From contig NZ_QKYU01000011.1 of the NCBI RefSeq assembly GCF_003253705.1, positions 62,001 through 126,000 of the forward strand: a stretch of DNA of 64,000 nt, read 5' to 3'. The notes below the pieces were generated by a model. That model was not told where the DNA came from. It did not search any database and saw nothing but the letters and a program-made list of their open reading frames with translations. This document shows, in pieces, positions 28,460 through 36,974 of this stretch; positions within the stretch are counted from its first letter, which is position 1; every line of letters starts with the position of its first letter. The DNA is from Humitalea rosea (GTDB taxonomy: Bacteria > Pseudomonadota > Alphaproteobacteria > Acetobacterales > Acetobacteraceae). Made by a program: the position numbers and the translations under genes.

Positions 28460-29571
28460 CCGCGGAACCGCATCGGATCGACCATGGGCACGATGTGCTT
28501 CAGATCCTCCGGCACCGCGCCCAGCACCAGCCCGGCCAGCAGCCGCCCGGCCGCGGGCGCCGTCTGGATGCCATAGCCGCCCTGCCCCACCGCCCAGAAG
28601 AAGCCCCGGTGGTCGGTGTCCTCGCCGAGCACGAAGGAGCGGTCCGGCGCGAAGGTGCGCAGGCCGGCCCAGGAATGCTCGACCCGCCGGACCTCGATGT
28701 TGAAGGCCTGCTGGAAGCGATCGACGGTGATGGCGATGTCCAGCTCATCCGGCTGGGCGTCGGTGGGCTCGGAATCGGTCTCGTCGGCGGGGCTGACCAT
28801 CAGCTTCCGCCGCGCTTCCGGCCGCGCGTACCAGGTGTGCGCGACATCGCCGAGCAGCGGCCACTCCGCCACATCATGCCCACCGGGGTCGAGCACGATG
28901 GCGGTGCGGCGCTTCGGCTGCAGGCCGAGGGGACGCAGGCCGGCGAGGGTCGCGATCTCATCGCCCCAGGCGCCGGCGGCGTTGATGAGGATGGGCGCGC
29001 CCAGGGTCTCGCCCTGGCTGGTCTCGACCCGCCACATCTCGCCCTGCTTCCAGATGCGCCCGGCGCGGGCGCGCAGCGCGATCTCGCCCTTATTCGCCCG
29101 CACCATGCGGAGAAAGCCCTGGTGCAAGGCGGCGACATCCATGTCGAAGGATTCAGGCTCGATGGCGGCGGCCACGGCGTAATCGGGGCGCAGGCCAGGG
29201 GCCATGGCGACCACATCCGCGACGCTGATCTCCTGGATCGTGCCTTCGCTGGCGGCGATCTTCAACGCCAGCTCGGCTTCCTCTCCCGGCGGGGCCAGAT
29301 GGACCACCGCGCGGCGCTGCATCAGCGGCACCTCGGCGAAGCCCTCGGGTGGGGCCTCGAAGAAGCCGCGGCTGGCGCCGGTCATGGCGCGCACATCGGG
29401 GGGGCCGTAGTTCAGCATCCAGATGGCGGCGGAGCGGCCGGTGGTGTGATAGCCGGCGGTCTCCTCCTGCTCCACGATGGCGACCCGCAGGTCCCCCGCG
29501 AGCTGTGCTGCGACAGTGGCGCCGGCCATGCCGGCACCCACGATGATTACGTCAAAGCGATGAGAGTCCAT
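28456..29571 (-). CDS. DauA-like FAD-dependent D-amino-acid dehydrogenase
   Basis: The 371-residue DAO-family flavoprotein begins with the FAD dinucleotide motif VIIVGAGMAGATVA. It is strikingly like Pseudomonas D-arginine dehydrogenase, as I recall that sequence: AGYHTTGRSAA, LNAAGAW-type (INAAGAWGDEIA), RPLGLQPKRR, HSWAGLRTF and GQGGYGIQTAPA. DauA oxidises D-Arg, D-Lys and other D-amino acids to imino acids that hydrolyse to keto acids. The substrate here is inferred. It is the first gene of a three-gene, ATGA-coupled operon. Confidence 0.87.
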   Translation of the reverse strand: MDSHRFDVIIVGAGMAGATVAAQLAGDLRVAIVEQEETAGYHTTGRSAAIWMLNYGPPDVRAMTGASRGFFEAPPEGFAEVPLMQRRAVVHLAPPGEEAELALKIAASEGTIQEISVADVVAMAPGLRPDYAVAAAIEPESFDMDVAALHQGFLRMVRANKGEIALRARAGRIWKQGEMWRVETSQGETLGAPILINAAGAWGDEIATLAGLRPLGLQPKRRTAIVLDPGGHDVAEWPLLGDVAHTWYARPEARRKLMVSPADETDSEPTDAQPDELDIAITVDRFQQAFNIEVRRVEHSWAGLRTFAPDRSFVLGEDTDHRGFFWAVGQGGYGIQTAPAAGRLLAGLVLGAVPEDLKHIVPMVDPMRFRG

Positions 29572-29624
29572 GCCGTAGTGTCGCGTTGCCCGAGGCCGGC
29601 GACAAGGCGCCCGCCGCGTTTCCG

Positions 29625-30032
29625 TCAGGCCATGTGATGGCCAAGCTGGGCCAGCACGCTCCGCCCCTCGCCCAGGTGCTCATCCAGTGTGATGACCATG
29701 CCTATTTGCTCGCCAAAGCGTTGCAGGGATTTCTGCCCCTCAAGCGGCAAGGGGATGGCCTGCTCGTCGCAGAAGGCGATCAGCGCCTGCATCAATTCTT
29801 CACCATCCAGCGAGACCCGGATCAACTCGGCGCAGCCCTCCCCGCGCGGCAGGGCGCGGCTGGGGTCGATCACCAGACAGAAGCCGGGGCCGCGCGTGCG
29901 CGTGGCGGCTTCGACGAAGCACTCCACGACATCGCCCTGGGGCAGGTTGCGTCGGGTGCGTCGGGCGTGGTCCAGCAGCGCACGGGCGGCTTCCGCGGGG
30001 CGGAACAGAATCTGCCGGATTTCCGAGGGCAT
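29625..30032 (-). CDS. Hypothetical cytoplasmic protein, 135 residues
   Basis: I do not recognise this family. The gene is supported by AAGGAGG 8 nt before ATG 30032. The product is soluble with alternating hydrophobic strands and helices (VVECFVEAATRTRGPGFCLVID, then IGMVITLDEHLGE) and no signal peptide. It stands between pip and the DauA operon on the same strand with 53-64 bp gaps, so it may be a separate transcript. Confidence 0.7.
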   Translation of the reverse strand: MPSEIRQILFRPAEAARALLDHARRTRRNLPQGDVVECFVEAATRTRGPGFCLVIDPSRALPRGEGCAELIRVSLDGEELMQALIAFCDEQAIPLPLEGQKSLQRFGEQIGMVITLDEHLGEGRSVLAQLGHHMA

Positions 30033-30096
30033 GGCGCCAATCCTCCTTCAGTAAAACGAGGATGGCCGCTTTCCGGTTGCCAAAACGTGAACAGGC

Positions 30097-31044
30097 TCAG
30101 CGCCGCCGGAAACGCTCCACGGCCGCCACCAGCGCCATGCGGATGCCCGGTTCCAGCGCCGAATGCCCGGCATCGGGGATGATCGTCAGCCGCGCCCGCG
30201 GCCAGGCGGCGGCGAGGTCGAAGGCGGTCTCGGCCGGGCAGATCATGTCGTAGCGGCCCTGGATGATCTCGGCCTGGATGTGGCTGACCGACTCCATATG
30301 CGCGAGCAGCCCGCCTTCGGGCAGGAACAGCATATTGGCGAAGTAATGCGCCTCGATCCGCGCGAGGCCGAGCGCGGTGCGGTCCTGCGCGAAGGTCGCG
30401 ACCGTGTCCGGCGAGGGCAGCAAGGTGGAGCAGGAGCCCTCATAGGCGCTCCAGGACCGCGCCGCGGGCAAATGCACGGAGGGATCGGGATCGGTCAGCC
30501 GGGTCAGATAGGCGGTGAGCAGGTCGCCCCGCTCCGCCTCCGGCACATGTTCGGCGAAGGCGGCCCAGGCATCGGGGAAGACCCGGCGCAGCCCGTAGAG
30601 GAACCATTCCACCTCGGCCGGCCGGCCGAGGAAGACGCCCCGCAGCACCGCCCCCATCACCCGGTCCGGATGCGCCTGGGCATAGGCCAGCGCCAGGGTC
30701 GAGCCCCAGGAGCCGCCGAACAGCAGCCATTGATCGACGCCGAGGAAGCGGCGCAGCACCTCGATATCGGCGACCAGATGCGGCGTGGTGTTCTCGCGCA
30801 GATCGCCGAGCGGGCGCGAGCGGCCGGCGCCGCGCTGGTCGAAGATGACGACGCGATAGGTCTGCGGGTCGAAGAAGCGGCGATGCACCGCCCCCGCCCC
30901 CGCCCCGGGCCCGCCATGCAGGAACAGCACCGGCTGGCCGCGCGGATTGCCCACCTGCTCCCAATACATGACGTGACCGCCGCTGAGCGGCAGCAGGCCC
31001 GTCTCATAGGGGGCGATATCGGGGAACAGGTCACCACGCGGCAT
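30097..31044 (-). CDS. pip: Proline iminopeptidase
   Basis: This alpha/beta hydrolase of peptidase family S33 releases N-terminal proline. It has LFLHGGPGAGAG (oxyanion region), VIFDQRGAGRS, the nucleophile elbow GGSWGS and the late catalytic histidine in DAGHSALEPG. The length of 315 residues matches the family. It is divergent from the zinc-ribbon gene, with 67 bp between starts. Confidence 0.95.
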   Translation of the reverse strand: MPRGDLFPDIAPYETGLLPLSGGHVMYWEQVGNPRGQPVLFLHGGPGAGAGAVHRRFFDPQTYRVVIFDQRGAGRSRPLGDLRENTTPHLVADIEVLRRFLGVDQWLLFGGSWGSTLALAYAQAHPDRVMGAVLRGVFLGRPAEVEWFLYGLRRVFPDAWAAFAEHVPEAERGDLLTAYLTRLTDPDPSVHLPAARSWSAYEGSCSTLLPSPDTVATFAQDRTALGLARIEAHYFANMLFLPEGGLLAHMESVSHIQAEIIQGRYDMICPAETAFDLAAAWPRARLTIIPDAGHSALEPGIRMALVAAVERFRRR

Positions 31045-31111
31045 GGTGACAGCTTCGCAAGCCGCGCGGGGTCGTGCAACCTTGCCGAAGTGATCCTATC
31101 TTGGATCGGTC

Positions 31112-31870
31112 ATGGCGCTCCCTCCCCCCTCCCAGGCCGGCACTCGGCAGAACCAGTCCAGCCTGGTCAAATGCGGCGTCTGCGGCACCGAAAGCCGGCA
31201 GCCGGTCTTCCGCGCGCAGCCGCCCGAACAGGCCCCGGACCTGGACCTGCGACCCGGCGAGCCCGTGCGCGGCACCATGCGGCGCTGGCTGCAGGAATGC
31301 CCGAACTGCGGCTATGCCGCCCCGGACCTCGCGCAGGCGCATCCGGCGGTGCCGATGGTGATCGCCGCCGCCCCCTTCCGCGCGCTGCGCGCCGATGGCG
31401 GCACCCCGCCGCTCGCCCGGCGGTTCCTCTCCTGGGCGCATGTGCTGGAGGAGACCGGCGCGCTGCATGCCGCCGCCGAGGCGACGCTGCATGCCGCCTG
31501 GGTCGCCGACGACCTCGGCCATGACGAGCTGGCACGGCAATGGCGGCTGGATGCGGTGGCGCTGTGGCGCGGCGGGCCGCCGATGGAGACCGAGCAGAAG
31601 GTGCGCAGCCTGGACGCGCTGCGCCGCGCCGGCGTCTGGGACGATGCCGCCGCCACCGCCGCCGCGATGGCCGAGGAAGGGATCACCGGCCCGGTCGCGC
31701 AGGTGATCGCGCTGGAGGCCCGGCTGATCGCCGGCTTCGACGCCGGCCGCCACACCGTCGCCAGCGCCCTGCCGCCGCCCGCCCGTCGCCCGCATGTGAC
31801 CCACGGCAAGACCCGGCGTGGGCTCGGCGACGGCGCCTTCGGCTGGCTGCGGCGGCTGTTCCGGCGGTAG
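31112..31870 (+). CDS. Zinc-ribbon protein related to DUF2225
   Basis: The 252-residue protein has two CxxC pairs near the N-terminus (CGVCG about residue 21 and CPNCGYAAPDL about residue 63), typical of a split zinc ribbon. A helical, alanine-rich repeat-like domain follows that could be TPR-like. This layout resembles DUF2225 proteins, whose function is unknown. Its 3' end converges on the aminopeptidase P gene with only 5 bp between the stops. Confidence 0.78.
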   Translation: MALPPPSQAGTRQNQSSLVKCGVCGTESRQPVFRAQPPEQAPDLDLRPGEPVRGTMRRWLQECPNCGYAAPDLAQAHPAVPMVIAAAPFRALRADGGTPPLARRFLSWAHVLEETGALHAAAEATLHAAWVADDLGHDELARQWRLDAVALWRGGPPMETEQKVRSLDALRRAGVWDDAAATAAAMAEEGITGPVAQVIALEARLIAGFDAGRHTVASALPPPARRPHVTHGKTRRGLGDGAFGWLRRLFRR

Positions 31871-31875
31871 CCAGG

Positions 31876-33630
31876 CTACAGCGGCCGGCAGGCCTCCAGC
31901 AGCCAGTCCCGCACAGCGCCCTCCAGCAGCGGCGCGACCTCGGCCGCCACGCGGGCGTGGTAGGCATCGACCCAGGCGCGTTCCGCCTCGGTCAGCATCC
32001 CGACCTCGATCAGCGCGCGGTCGTAGGGGGCGAGGGTCAGCGTCTCGAAGGCCAGGAACCGCGGCGTGGCGGGGGCGACGAGGAGCAGGTTCTCGATGCG
32101 GATGCCGTAGTGGCCGGGGACGTAGAAGCCCGGCTCATCCGACAGGATCATCCCCGGCTCCAGCGGCACGATCCGCGCGGCGCGGCTGAAGGCCGCCGGC
32201 CCCTCATGCACCGACAGGAACGAGCCGACGCCATGGCCGGTGCCGTGGTCGTAATCGAGCCCCGCATCCCAGAGCGGCCGCCGGGCGATCGCATCCAGAT
32301 GCGGCCCCGCGACACCTTTGGGAAAGTTCAGGCTGGCGAGCGCGACATGGCCGCGCAGCACCCGCGTCGCATGGTCGCGCACCCCGGCGGGCGCCGGGCC
32401 GGGGCCGGTCCACAGCGTACGGGTCACATCCGTGGTGCCATCGCGATACTGCCCGCCCGAGTCGAGCAGGAAGACCTCCCCCGGGTGGATCGCCCGGTTG
32501 GTCTCCGGCGTCGCGCGGTAGTGGATGACGGCGCCATGCTCGCCGGCGCCCGCGATGGCGGGGAAGGATTCGGCGACGAACAGCGCCTCCTTGCCGCGTT
32601 CCTCCAACAGCCGGGCGGCGGCGGACATCTCGGTCTGCCCGCCGCCCGGGGCGGCGCCGGCGAACCAATGCAGGAAGCGCGCGAGGGCGGCGGCGTCGCG
32701 GTGATGCGCGCTGCGGCTGCCCGCCTGCTCGACCGTGTTCTTGATGGCGCGCGGCAGGCGGCAGGGGTCCTCGCCCGCGACCACCTGCGCCCCGGCGGCG
32801 CGCAGCCGGGCGGCGAACCAGGCGGGGGTGGTGTCGGCATCGACGCGCACGCTCTGCCCCGCCAGCGCATCCAACGCCGCGCCAAGCTCCGACCGTGGCG
32901 CGACCGAGACGGCATTGCCCAGATGGGCGGCCGTCTCCGCGCCGATCCGCGCGGGGTCGAGGAACAGCGTCACCGAGGCATCGTCGCGCAGCAGCGCGAA
33001 GCCCAGCGCCAGCGGGGTATGGGGCAGGTCCCGGCCACGGATGTTCAGCAGCCACGCCACCGAATGCGGATCGGCCAGCACCACCGCGGCCTGCCCGGCG
33101 GCGCGCAGCACGCGGGCCGCCTCCTCGCGCTTGGCCGCGGCCTCCCGGCCGGCGAAGCGGATCGGATGCACCTCGACCGCGGCAGCCGGCGAGGCGGGGC
33201 GATCGACCCAGGCGAGGTCGAGCGGATTGGGTGAAAGCGGCACCAGCACCGCGCCCGAGCCTCTGAAGCGCGTCAAAGCCGCTTCAGGATGCAGCCAGGG
33301 ATCGTAGCCGATCCGCAGGCCGGTGGCATGGGCACGGAGCCAGTCCTGGGGCGGCGCCTCGGTCAGATGCTGCCGCTCCCACAGCACCGGATCGGTCTCG
33401 GCGGCAACCTGGGTGGTGTAGCGGCCATCCGTGAAGATCACGGCGGCATCGGCCAGCACGATGGCGATGCCGGCCGAGCCGGTGAAGCCGGTCAGCCATG
33501 CAAGCCGGTCGCCTGACGCGGGGACGTATTCCCCGAGATACTCATCCGATCGGGGGATCAGCAGGCCCTCGACCCCCGCCTCCACGAGCCTGGTGCGAAG
33601 GGCGGCGAGACGGTCTGCGGCATGTGTCAT
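31876..33630 (-). CDS. Xaa-Pro aminopeptidase (aminopeptidase P family, M24B)
   Basis: This is a metallopeptidase of 584 residues, the long form with two creatinase-like N-terminal domains and a C-terminal pita-bread catalytic domain. Metal ligands are visible as LLDSGGQYRDGTTDVTRT (two Asp), GTGHGVGSFLSVHEGP (His) and the later glutamates in SDEPGFY and IRIENL. It removes N-terminal residues before proline. With pip nearby, proline-peptide turnover is represented twice. Confidence 0.95.
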   Translation of the reverse strand: MTHAADRLAALRTRLVEAGVEGLLIPRSDEYLGEYVPASGDRLAWLTGFTGSAGIAIVLADAAVIFTDGRYTTQVAAETDPVLWERQHLTEAPPQDWLRAHATGLRIGYDPWLHPEAALTRFRGSGAVLVPLSPNPLDLAWVDRPASPAAAVEVHPIRFAGREAAAKREEAARVLRAAGQAAVVLADPHSVAWLLNIRGRDLPHTPLALGFALLRDDASVTLFLDPARIGAETAAHLGNAVSVAPRSELGAALDALAGQSVRVDADTTPAWFAARLRAAGAQVVAGEDPCRLPRAIKNTVEQAGSRSAHHRDAAALARFLHWFAGAAPGGGQTEMSAAARLLEERGKEALFVAESFPAIAGAGEHGAVIHYRATPETNRAIHPGEVFLLDSGGQYRDGTTDVTRTLWTGPGPAPAGVRDHATRVLRGHVALASLNFPKGVAGPHLDAIARRPLWDAGLDYDHGTGHGVGSFLSVHEGPAAFSRAARIVPLEPGMILSDEPGFYVPGHYGIRIENLLLVAPATPRFLAFETLTLAPYDRALIEVGMLTEAERAWVDAYHARVAAEVAPLLEGAVRDWLLEACRPL

Positions 33631-33758
33631 CCAGCCACCATAGACGGGGCGGGTCCGGGCCGAAATCGGGGCGGCCAGTTACAGACCGTTGATGAACGCA
33701 TCATTCCACAGGCATTCATGCGGTTCACGCATGTCTCCCTGAACCCCTTGGCGCTACA

Positions 33759-33782
33759 AGAACCTTTGCCCCTCGCTATGTT
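33759..33782 (+). promoter_or_regulatory. Possible EcfG-like (general stress) promoter upstream of the DUF1127 gene
   Basis: AGAAC and GTT are separated by 16 nt, 60 nt before the DUF1127 start. This resembles the alphaproteobacterial EcfG consensus GGAAC-N16/17-CGTT with one mismatch in each box. It is a weak, eye-found match. Confidence 0.25.
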
Positions 33783-33842
33783 CCCGTCAGCGAACAAACA
33801 GCGGCCACATCGGCTGCGACGCAGGAAAACAGGATTACTTTC

Positions 33843-34208
33843 ATGGACGCCCGCACCACCCAGACCGACATCGCCGGCATGGCCACGATTGCCCGCCCGC
33901 GCGACGCGGTCGTGGCGCAGGACATTCAGCTGGCCGCCGCCCGTGCCCGGGACGAAGCCGTCAGCCGTGGCATCACCGAAGCCTTCACCTCCGTCGGCCA
34001 CGCGCTCCGCGCCCTGACGACGATGATGGCCTCGATCGGCGCACGTGCCCGCGCCGAGCGCGAATTGCGTGGCCTGACCGACCGCGAACTGGCCGACATC
34101 GGCCTGACCCGTGGCGACATCCCCGCCGTGCTCGCCAATGATGTCGCCCCTGCCGCCCGCCCCGGCGCCGATCGCGCCCCCATGGGCAACTTCGCCCGCG
34201 CGGCCTGA
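33843..34208 (+). CDS. DUF1127 domain protein
   Basis: The 121-residue protein carries the short arginine-rich DUF1127 motif at its C-terminal half (RELRGLTDRELADIGLTRGDI). The N-terminal half is alanine-rich and helical. Short DUF1127 proteins bind RNA or affect phosphate and carbon control in other alphaproteobacteria. This longer form is common but not characterised. The gene is monocistronic with 212 bp upstream and hairpins after its stop. Confidence 0.85.
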   Translation: MDARTTQTDIAGMATIARPRDAVVAQDIQLAAARARDEAVSRGITEAFTSVGHALRALTTMMASIGARARAERELRGLTDRELADIGLTRGDIPAVLANDVAPAARPGADRAPMGNFARAA

Positions 34209-34246
34209 ACCCGTCGCCTCCCGCCGCAGGGCGGGGGGATGACGTC

Positions 34247-34268
34247 ACGGCGAAGAGATCCTCGCCGT
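34247..34268 (+). terminator. Hairpin after the DUF1127 gene
   Basis: ACGGCGA and TCGCCGT form a perfect 7-bp stem with an 8-nt loop, 38 bp after the stop codon. There is no T-run directly behind it. Confidence 0.45.
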
Positions 34269-34274
34269 CGCCTG

Positions 34275-34313
34275 CCCATCGCGGCCTTTTGCCCCCCCAG
34301 GCGCCGCGATGGG
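34275..34313. repeat. 11-bp perfect inverted repeat in the intergenic region
   Basis: CCCATCGCGGC and GCCGCGATGGG are exact complements separated by 17 nt that include TTTTG. It may be a second terminator after the DUF1127 gene or a REP-like element. Confidence 0.5.
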
Positions 34314-34445
34314 CGGGACTTCTTCCGAAGCGCCGTTAACCCTTCGTTCGGAACTTCCCTAACACTCTGCTAAGACCCCTGCGTCCGGGACGACCGGATG
34401 GCCAGGATGGCCAGGCCTGTTCGCCTTGCCGGCCTGGGGTCCGTC

Positions 34446-35948
34446 ATGTCCGACGATCAGCATCTTGCAGCACTGCTCGGCCTCTCGGCCGCCGCCTTCA
34501 ACGGCGGTGACGGGCGGCCCATGATGATCAGCGTCGCCTTCGCGCCCGACGGGTTTTCCCCCGCCCAGCAGGCCTCGGCCCGCGCGGCGCTGGCGGCCTG
34601 GGCCGGCCCCACCGGGTTATCGGTGCAGGACGTGCCCGATCCCGCCGGGGCCGATCTCGTGTTCCGCCTTGGCGCGCTGGACGGTCCCTGGACCACCGGC
34701 ACCACCGCCTATCTCGACGACCGTACCGAGATCACCCTCTCCCGCAGCATCTACGGCGGGGACAGCCTCGCCCCCGGCCGCCGTGGTTTCGAGACGCTGC
34801 TGCATGAAATCGGCCATGCCCTCGGCCTCGGCCACCCCTTCGAGGGTCCAGGCGCCTTTCCGGCCACCCGGGATGACAGCGTCATGGCCTATGACCGCGG
34901 GCTCCTCGGCATCGCCAGCGCACCGCGCCCGCTGGACGTCGCGGCGGCCATCACCCTGTGGGGCACCGCGGCCGATGCGGCGGCGGGGCCGCTGCGCTGG
35001 TGGGATGGCAGCGTGATCCACCACCAGGGCGAGGGGCTGCTGCGCGGCACCGCCTGGCAGGATGCCATCCTCGGCGGCCCCGGCGACGACATCCTGGAGG
35101 GGCGCGGCGGCAGCGACTGGCTGGCCCCGGGCGCCGGCGCGGATCGCGTCGATGGCGGCAGTGGCCACGACACGCTGCGGCTGGAGGTTTTGGCGCGCGA
35201 CCTGGTGCTCGACCTGCGCCCCGATCCCTCCGGCGGCTGGGCGGGAACGGCCGGGCCGGTCCGCTTCGCCTCGATCGAGGCCATCGACCTGCCGGATGGC
35301 CGCCTCGCGCTCTCGGCGGCGGACCCGGTGGCGCTGGCCGCGCGTATCCTCTTGGGCCTGCCTCCCCACGGCACTGAGGCGCTGGGCGAAACCGCCTTCG
35401 CGCTGCTGCGCGGGGCGGTCCCCCCTGTCCTGGCCGATCTCGCCACCCTCGATATCGACGCGCTCTACGCGACGCTGCTGCATCGCGCGCCGGAGCCGGG
35501 CGCCCTCGACTACTGGACCCAACGCGCCCTGGCCGATGGCGCCGGCGCCACGCTCGCCGCCATCGCCGCCAGCGAGGAGGCCATCGCCGCCAATCCTGTG
35601 ACGCAGCTTTGGGCGGCGCGGCCCGAGGCACTCGGGATCGACCGGCTCTACCAGACAGCGTTCGGCCGCCGCGCCGAGGCGGAAGGGCTGGAGTTCTGGG
35701 CCACGGCGGCGGCGGACCGGCTGACGGTGGCCGAGGGCCTCGCCGCCAGCGCCGAATTCGCACCCGTGGCGCAGGCGGGGTTGCTGGCGGCCCTCTACGA
35801 CCACGCCTTCGGCCGCGCGCCCGATACGGCGGGGCTGGCCTTCTGGCAGGGGGCGCTGGATGCGGGGGCGATCACCGGCGCGGGGGTGATCGAGGCCCTC
35901 GCCGGCAGCGCCGAACGCGCGGCGCATTGGGATGCGATCATCGCCTGA
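34446..35948 (+). CDS. Serralysin-like metalloprotease with DUF4214 domains
   Basis: This is a secreted-type zinc protease of about 500 residues. The metzincin motif HEIGHALGLGH lies near residue 120, with the Met-turn SVMAYD after it. A short RTX-like segment follows (GGPGDDILEGRGGSDWL, near 215). Several DUF4214 repeats fill the C-terminal half (ALYATLLHRAPEPGALDYW, LYQTAFGRRAEAEGLEFW, LYDHAFGRAPDTAGLAFW). There is no Sec signal, as expected for type I secretion, but no exporter genes are in the window. The start is uncertain (34446 or 34398). Its stop codon lies inside a tandem repeat array. Confidence 0.85.
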   Translation: MSDDQHLAALLGLSAAAFNGGDGRPMMISVAFAPDGFSPAQQASARAALAAWAGPTGLSVQDVPDPAGADLVFRLGALDGPWTTGTTAYLDDRTEITLSRSIYGGDSLAPGRRGFETLLHEIGHALGLGHPFEGPGAFPATRDDSVMAYDRGLLGIASAPRPLDVAAAITLWGTAADAAAGPLRWWDGSVIHHQGEGLLRGTAWQDAILGGPGDDILEGRGGSDWLAPGAGADRVDGGSGHDTLRLEVLARDLVLDLRPDPSGGWAGTAGPVRFASIEAIDLPDGRLALSAADPVALAARILLGLPPHGTEALGETAFALLRGAVPPVLADLATLDIDALYATLLHRAPEPGALDYWTQRALADGAGATLAAIAASEEAIAANPVTQLWAARPEALGIDRLYQTAFGRRAEAEGLEFWATAAADRLTVAEGLAASAEFAPVAQAGLLAALYDHAFGRAPDTAGLAFWQGALDAGAITGAGVIEALAGSAERAAHWDAIIA

Positions 35949-36028
35949 CCTGCCCCTGCTGACCTGCCCCTGGTGACCTGCCCCTGGTGACTTGTCCCTG
36001 GTCGCTTGCCCCTGGTCGCTTGCCCCTG
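35945..36028 (+). repeat. Six tandem 14-bp units over the protease stop codon
   Basis: Units of the form CTGACCTGCCCCTG (later copies GTGACCTGCCCCTG, then GTCGCTTGCCCCTG) run head to tail. The first unit contains the TGA stop of the protease gene, and a degenerate seventh unit follows. Confidence 0.9.
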
Positions 36029-36074
36029 GGCGCGTCCCCCCGCACCCTCGCCGCAAAACAGGGGGGAGCGGCGC

Positions 36075-36974
36075 ATGATCGGGGTCGATTGGGGCACCAC
36101 CAATTTCCGCGCCTGGTGGCTCGGGCCGGATGGCGGCATCCGCGACCACCTCGCCTCGGGCGACGGGCTGCTGAGCACGCCCGCCGATGGCTTCGCCGCC
36201 ACCCTCGCGCGCAACATCGGCCCCTGGCTGGCGCAGGGCGAGACCCGCATCCTGCTCTGCGGCATGGTCGGCAGCCGGCAGGGCTGGCGCGAGGCGCCCT
36301 ACCTCGGCTGCCCCGCCGACGCCGCCGCCATCGCCGCCGCCAGCATCGCCGTGGAGTTCCCCGGCGCGGAGGCGCGGATCATCCCCGGCCTCACCACGCG
36401 GGACGCCGATGGCTGCCCCGATGTGGCGCGCGGGGAGGAGACCAAGGCGGTGTCGCTGCTGGCCCGCCTCGGCCTGGGGCGGGCGGTGCTGGTGCTGCCG
36501 GGCACGCATTGCAAATGGATCGGCATCGAGGCCGGGCGGATCACCGGCTTCACCAGCCACATGACCGGCGAGGTTTTTGCTACCCTCGCGCGGCACAGCA
36601 TTTTGGGCCGCACACTTGAGGAGGGGGCGGCGCATGATGCGGCCGCCTTCGCCCGCGGCGTGGTGCGGGCGCGGCAGGCGGGCGGCGTGCTGCATCATCT
36701 GTTCGGCGTGCGGGCCATGGCGCTGGTGGATGGGCTGGACCCCGCCGCCTCGGCCAGCTTCCTCTCGGGCCTGCTGATCGGGCATGAGATCCTGGCCGCG
36801 ATGCCCGCGACGCGTGCGCCGCTGCATGTGCTGACGGAGAGCATGCTCGGCGCCCGCTATGCCGAGGCCTTCGATGCGCTCGGCATTCCCCACACCGTCG
36901 AATCCGGCGATGTGACGCCGGGCGGGCTGGTCGCGCTGTCCCGCCTGATCTGGACCACGGAGGAGGCCCCATGA
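36075..36974 (+). CDS. dgoK: 2-dehydro-3-deoxygalactonokinase
   Basis: This kinase phosphorylates 2-keto-3-deoxygalactonate in the De Ley-Doudoroff route. It begins with the ASKHA-type phosphate motif VDWGTTNFRAW, followed by LLCGMVGSRQGW, LPGTHCKWIGIE and FTSHMTGEVFA, all typical of DgoK. It has 299 residues from ATG 36075, with GGGGGGAG upstream. Its stop overlaps the aldolase start as ATGA. DgoD dehydratase and galactose dehydrogenase are not in the window. Confidence 0.95.
   Translation: MIGVDWGTTNFRAWWLGPDGGIRDHLASGDGLLSTPADGFAATLARNIGPWLAQGETRILLCGMVGSRQGWREAPYLGCPADAAAIAAASIAVEFPGAEARIIPGLTTRDADGCPDVARGEETKAVSLLARLGLGRAVLVLPGTHCKWIGIEAGRITGFTSHMTGEVFATLARHSILGRTLEEGAAHDAAAFARGVVRARQAGGVLHHLFGVRAMALVDGLDPAASASFLSGLLIGHEILAAMPATRAPLHVLTESMLGARYAEAFDALGIPHTVESGDVTPGGLVALSRLIWTTEEAP

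Noticed and set aside
35945-36028. Tandem repeats considered as a CRISPR array
   Set aside because: Units are 14 bp and directly adjacent with no spacers, and there are no cas genes.
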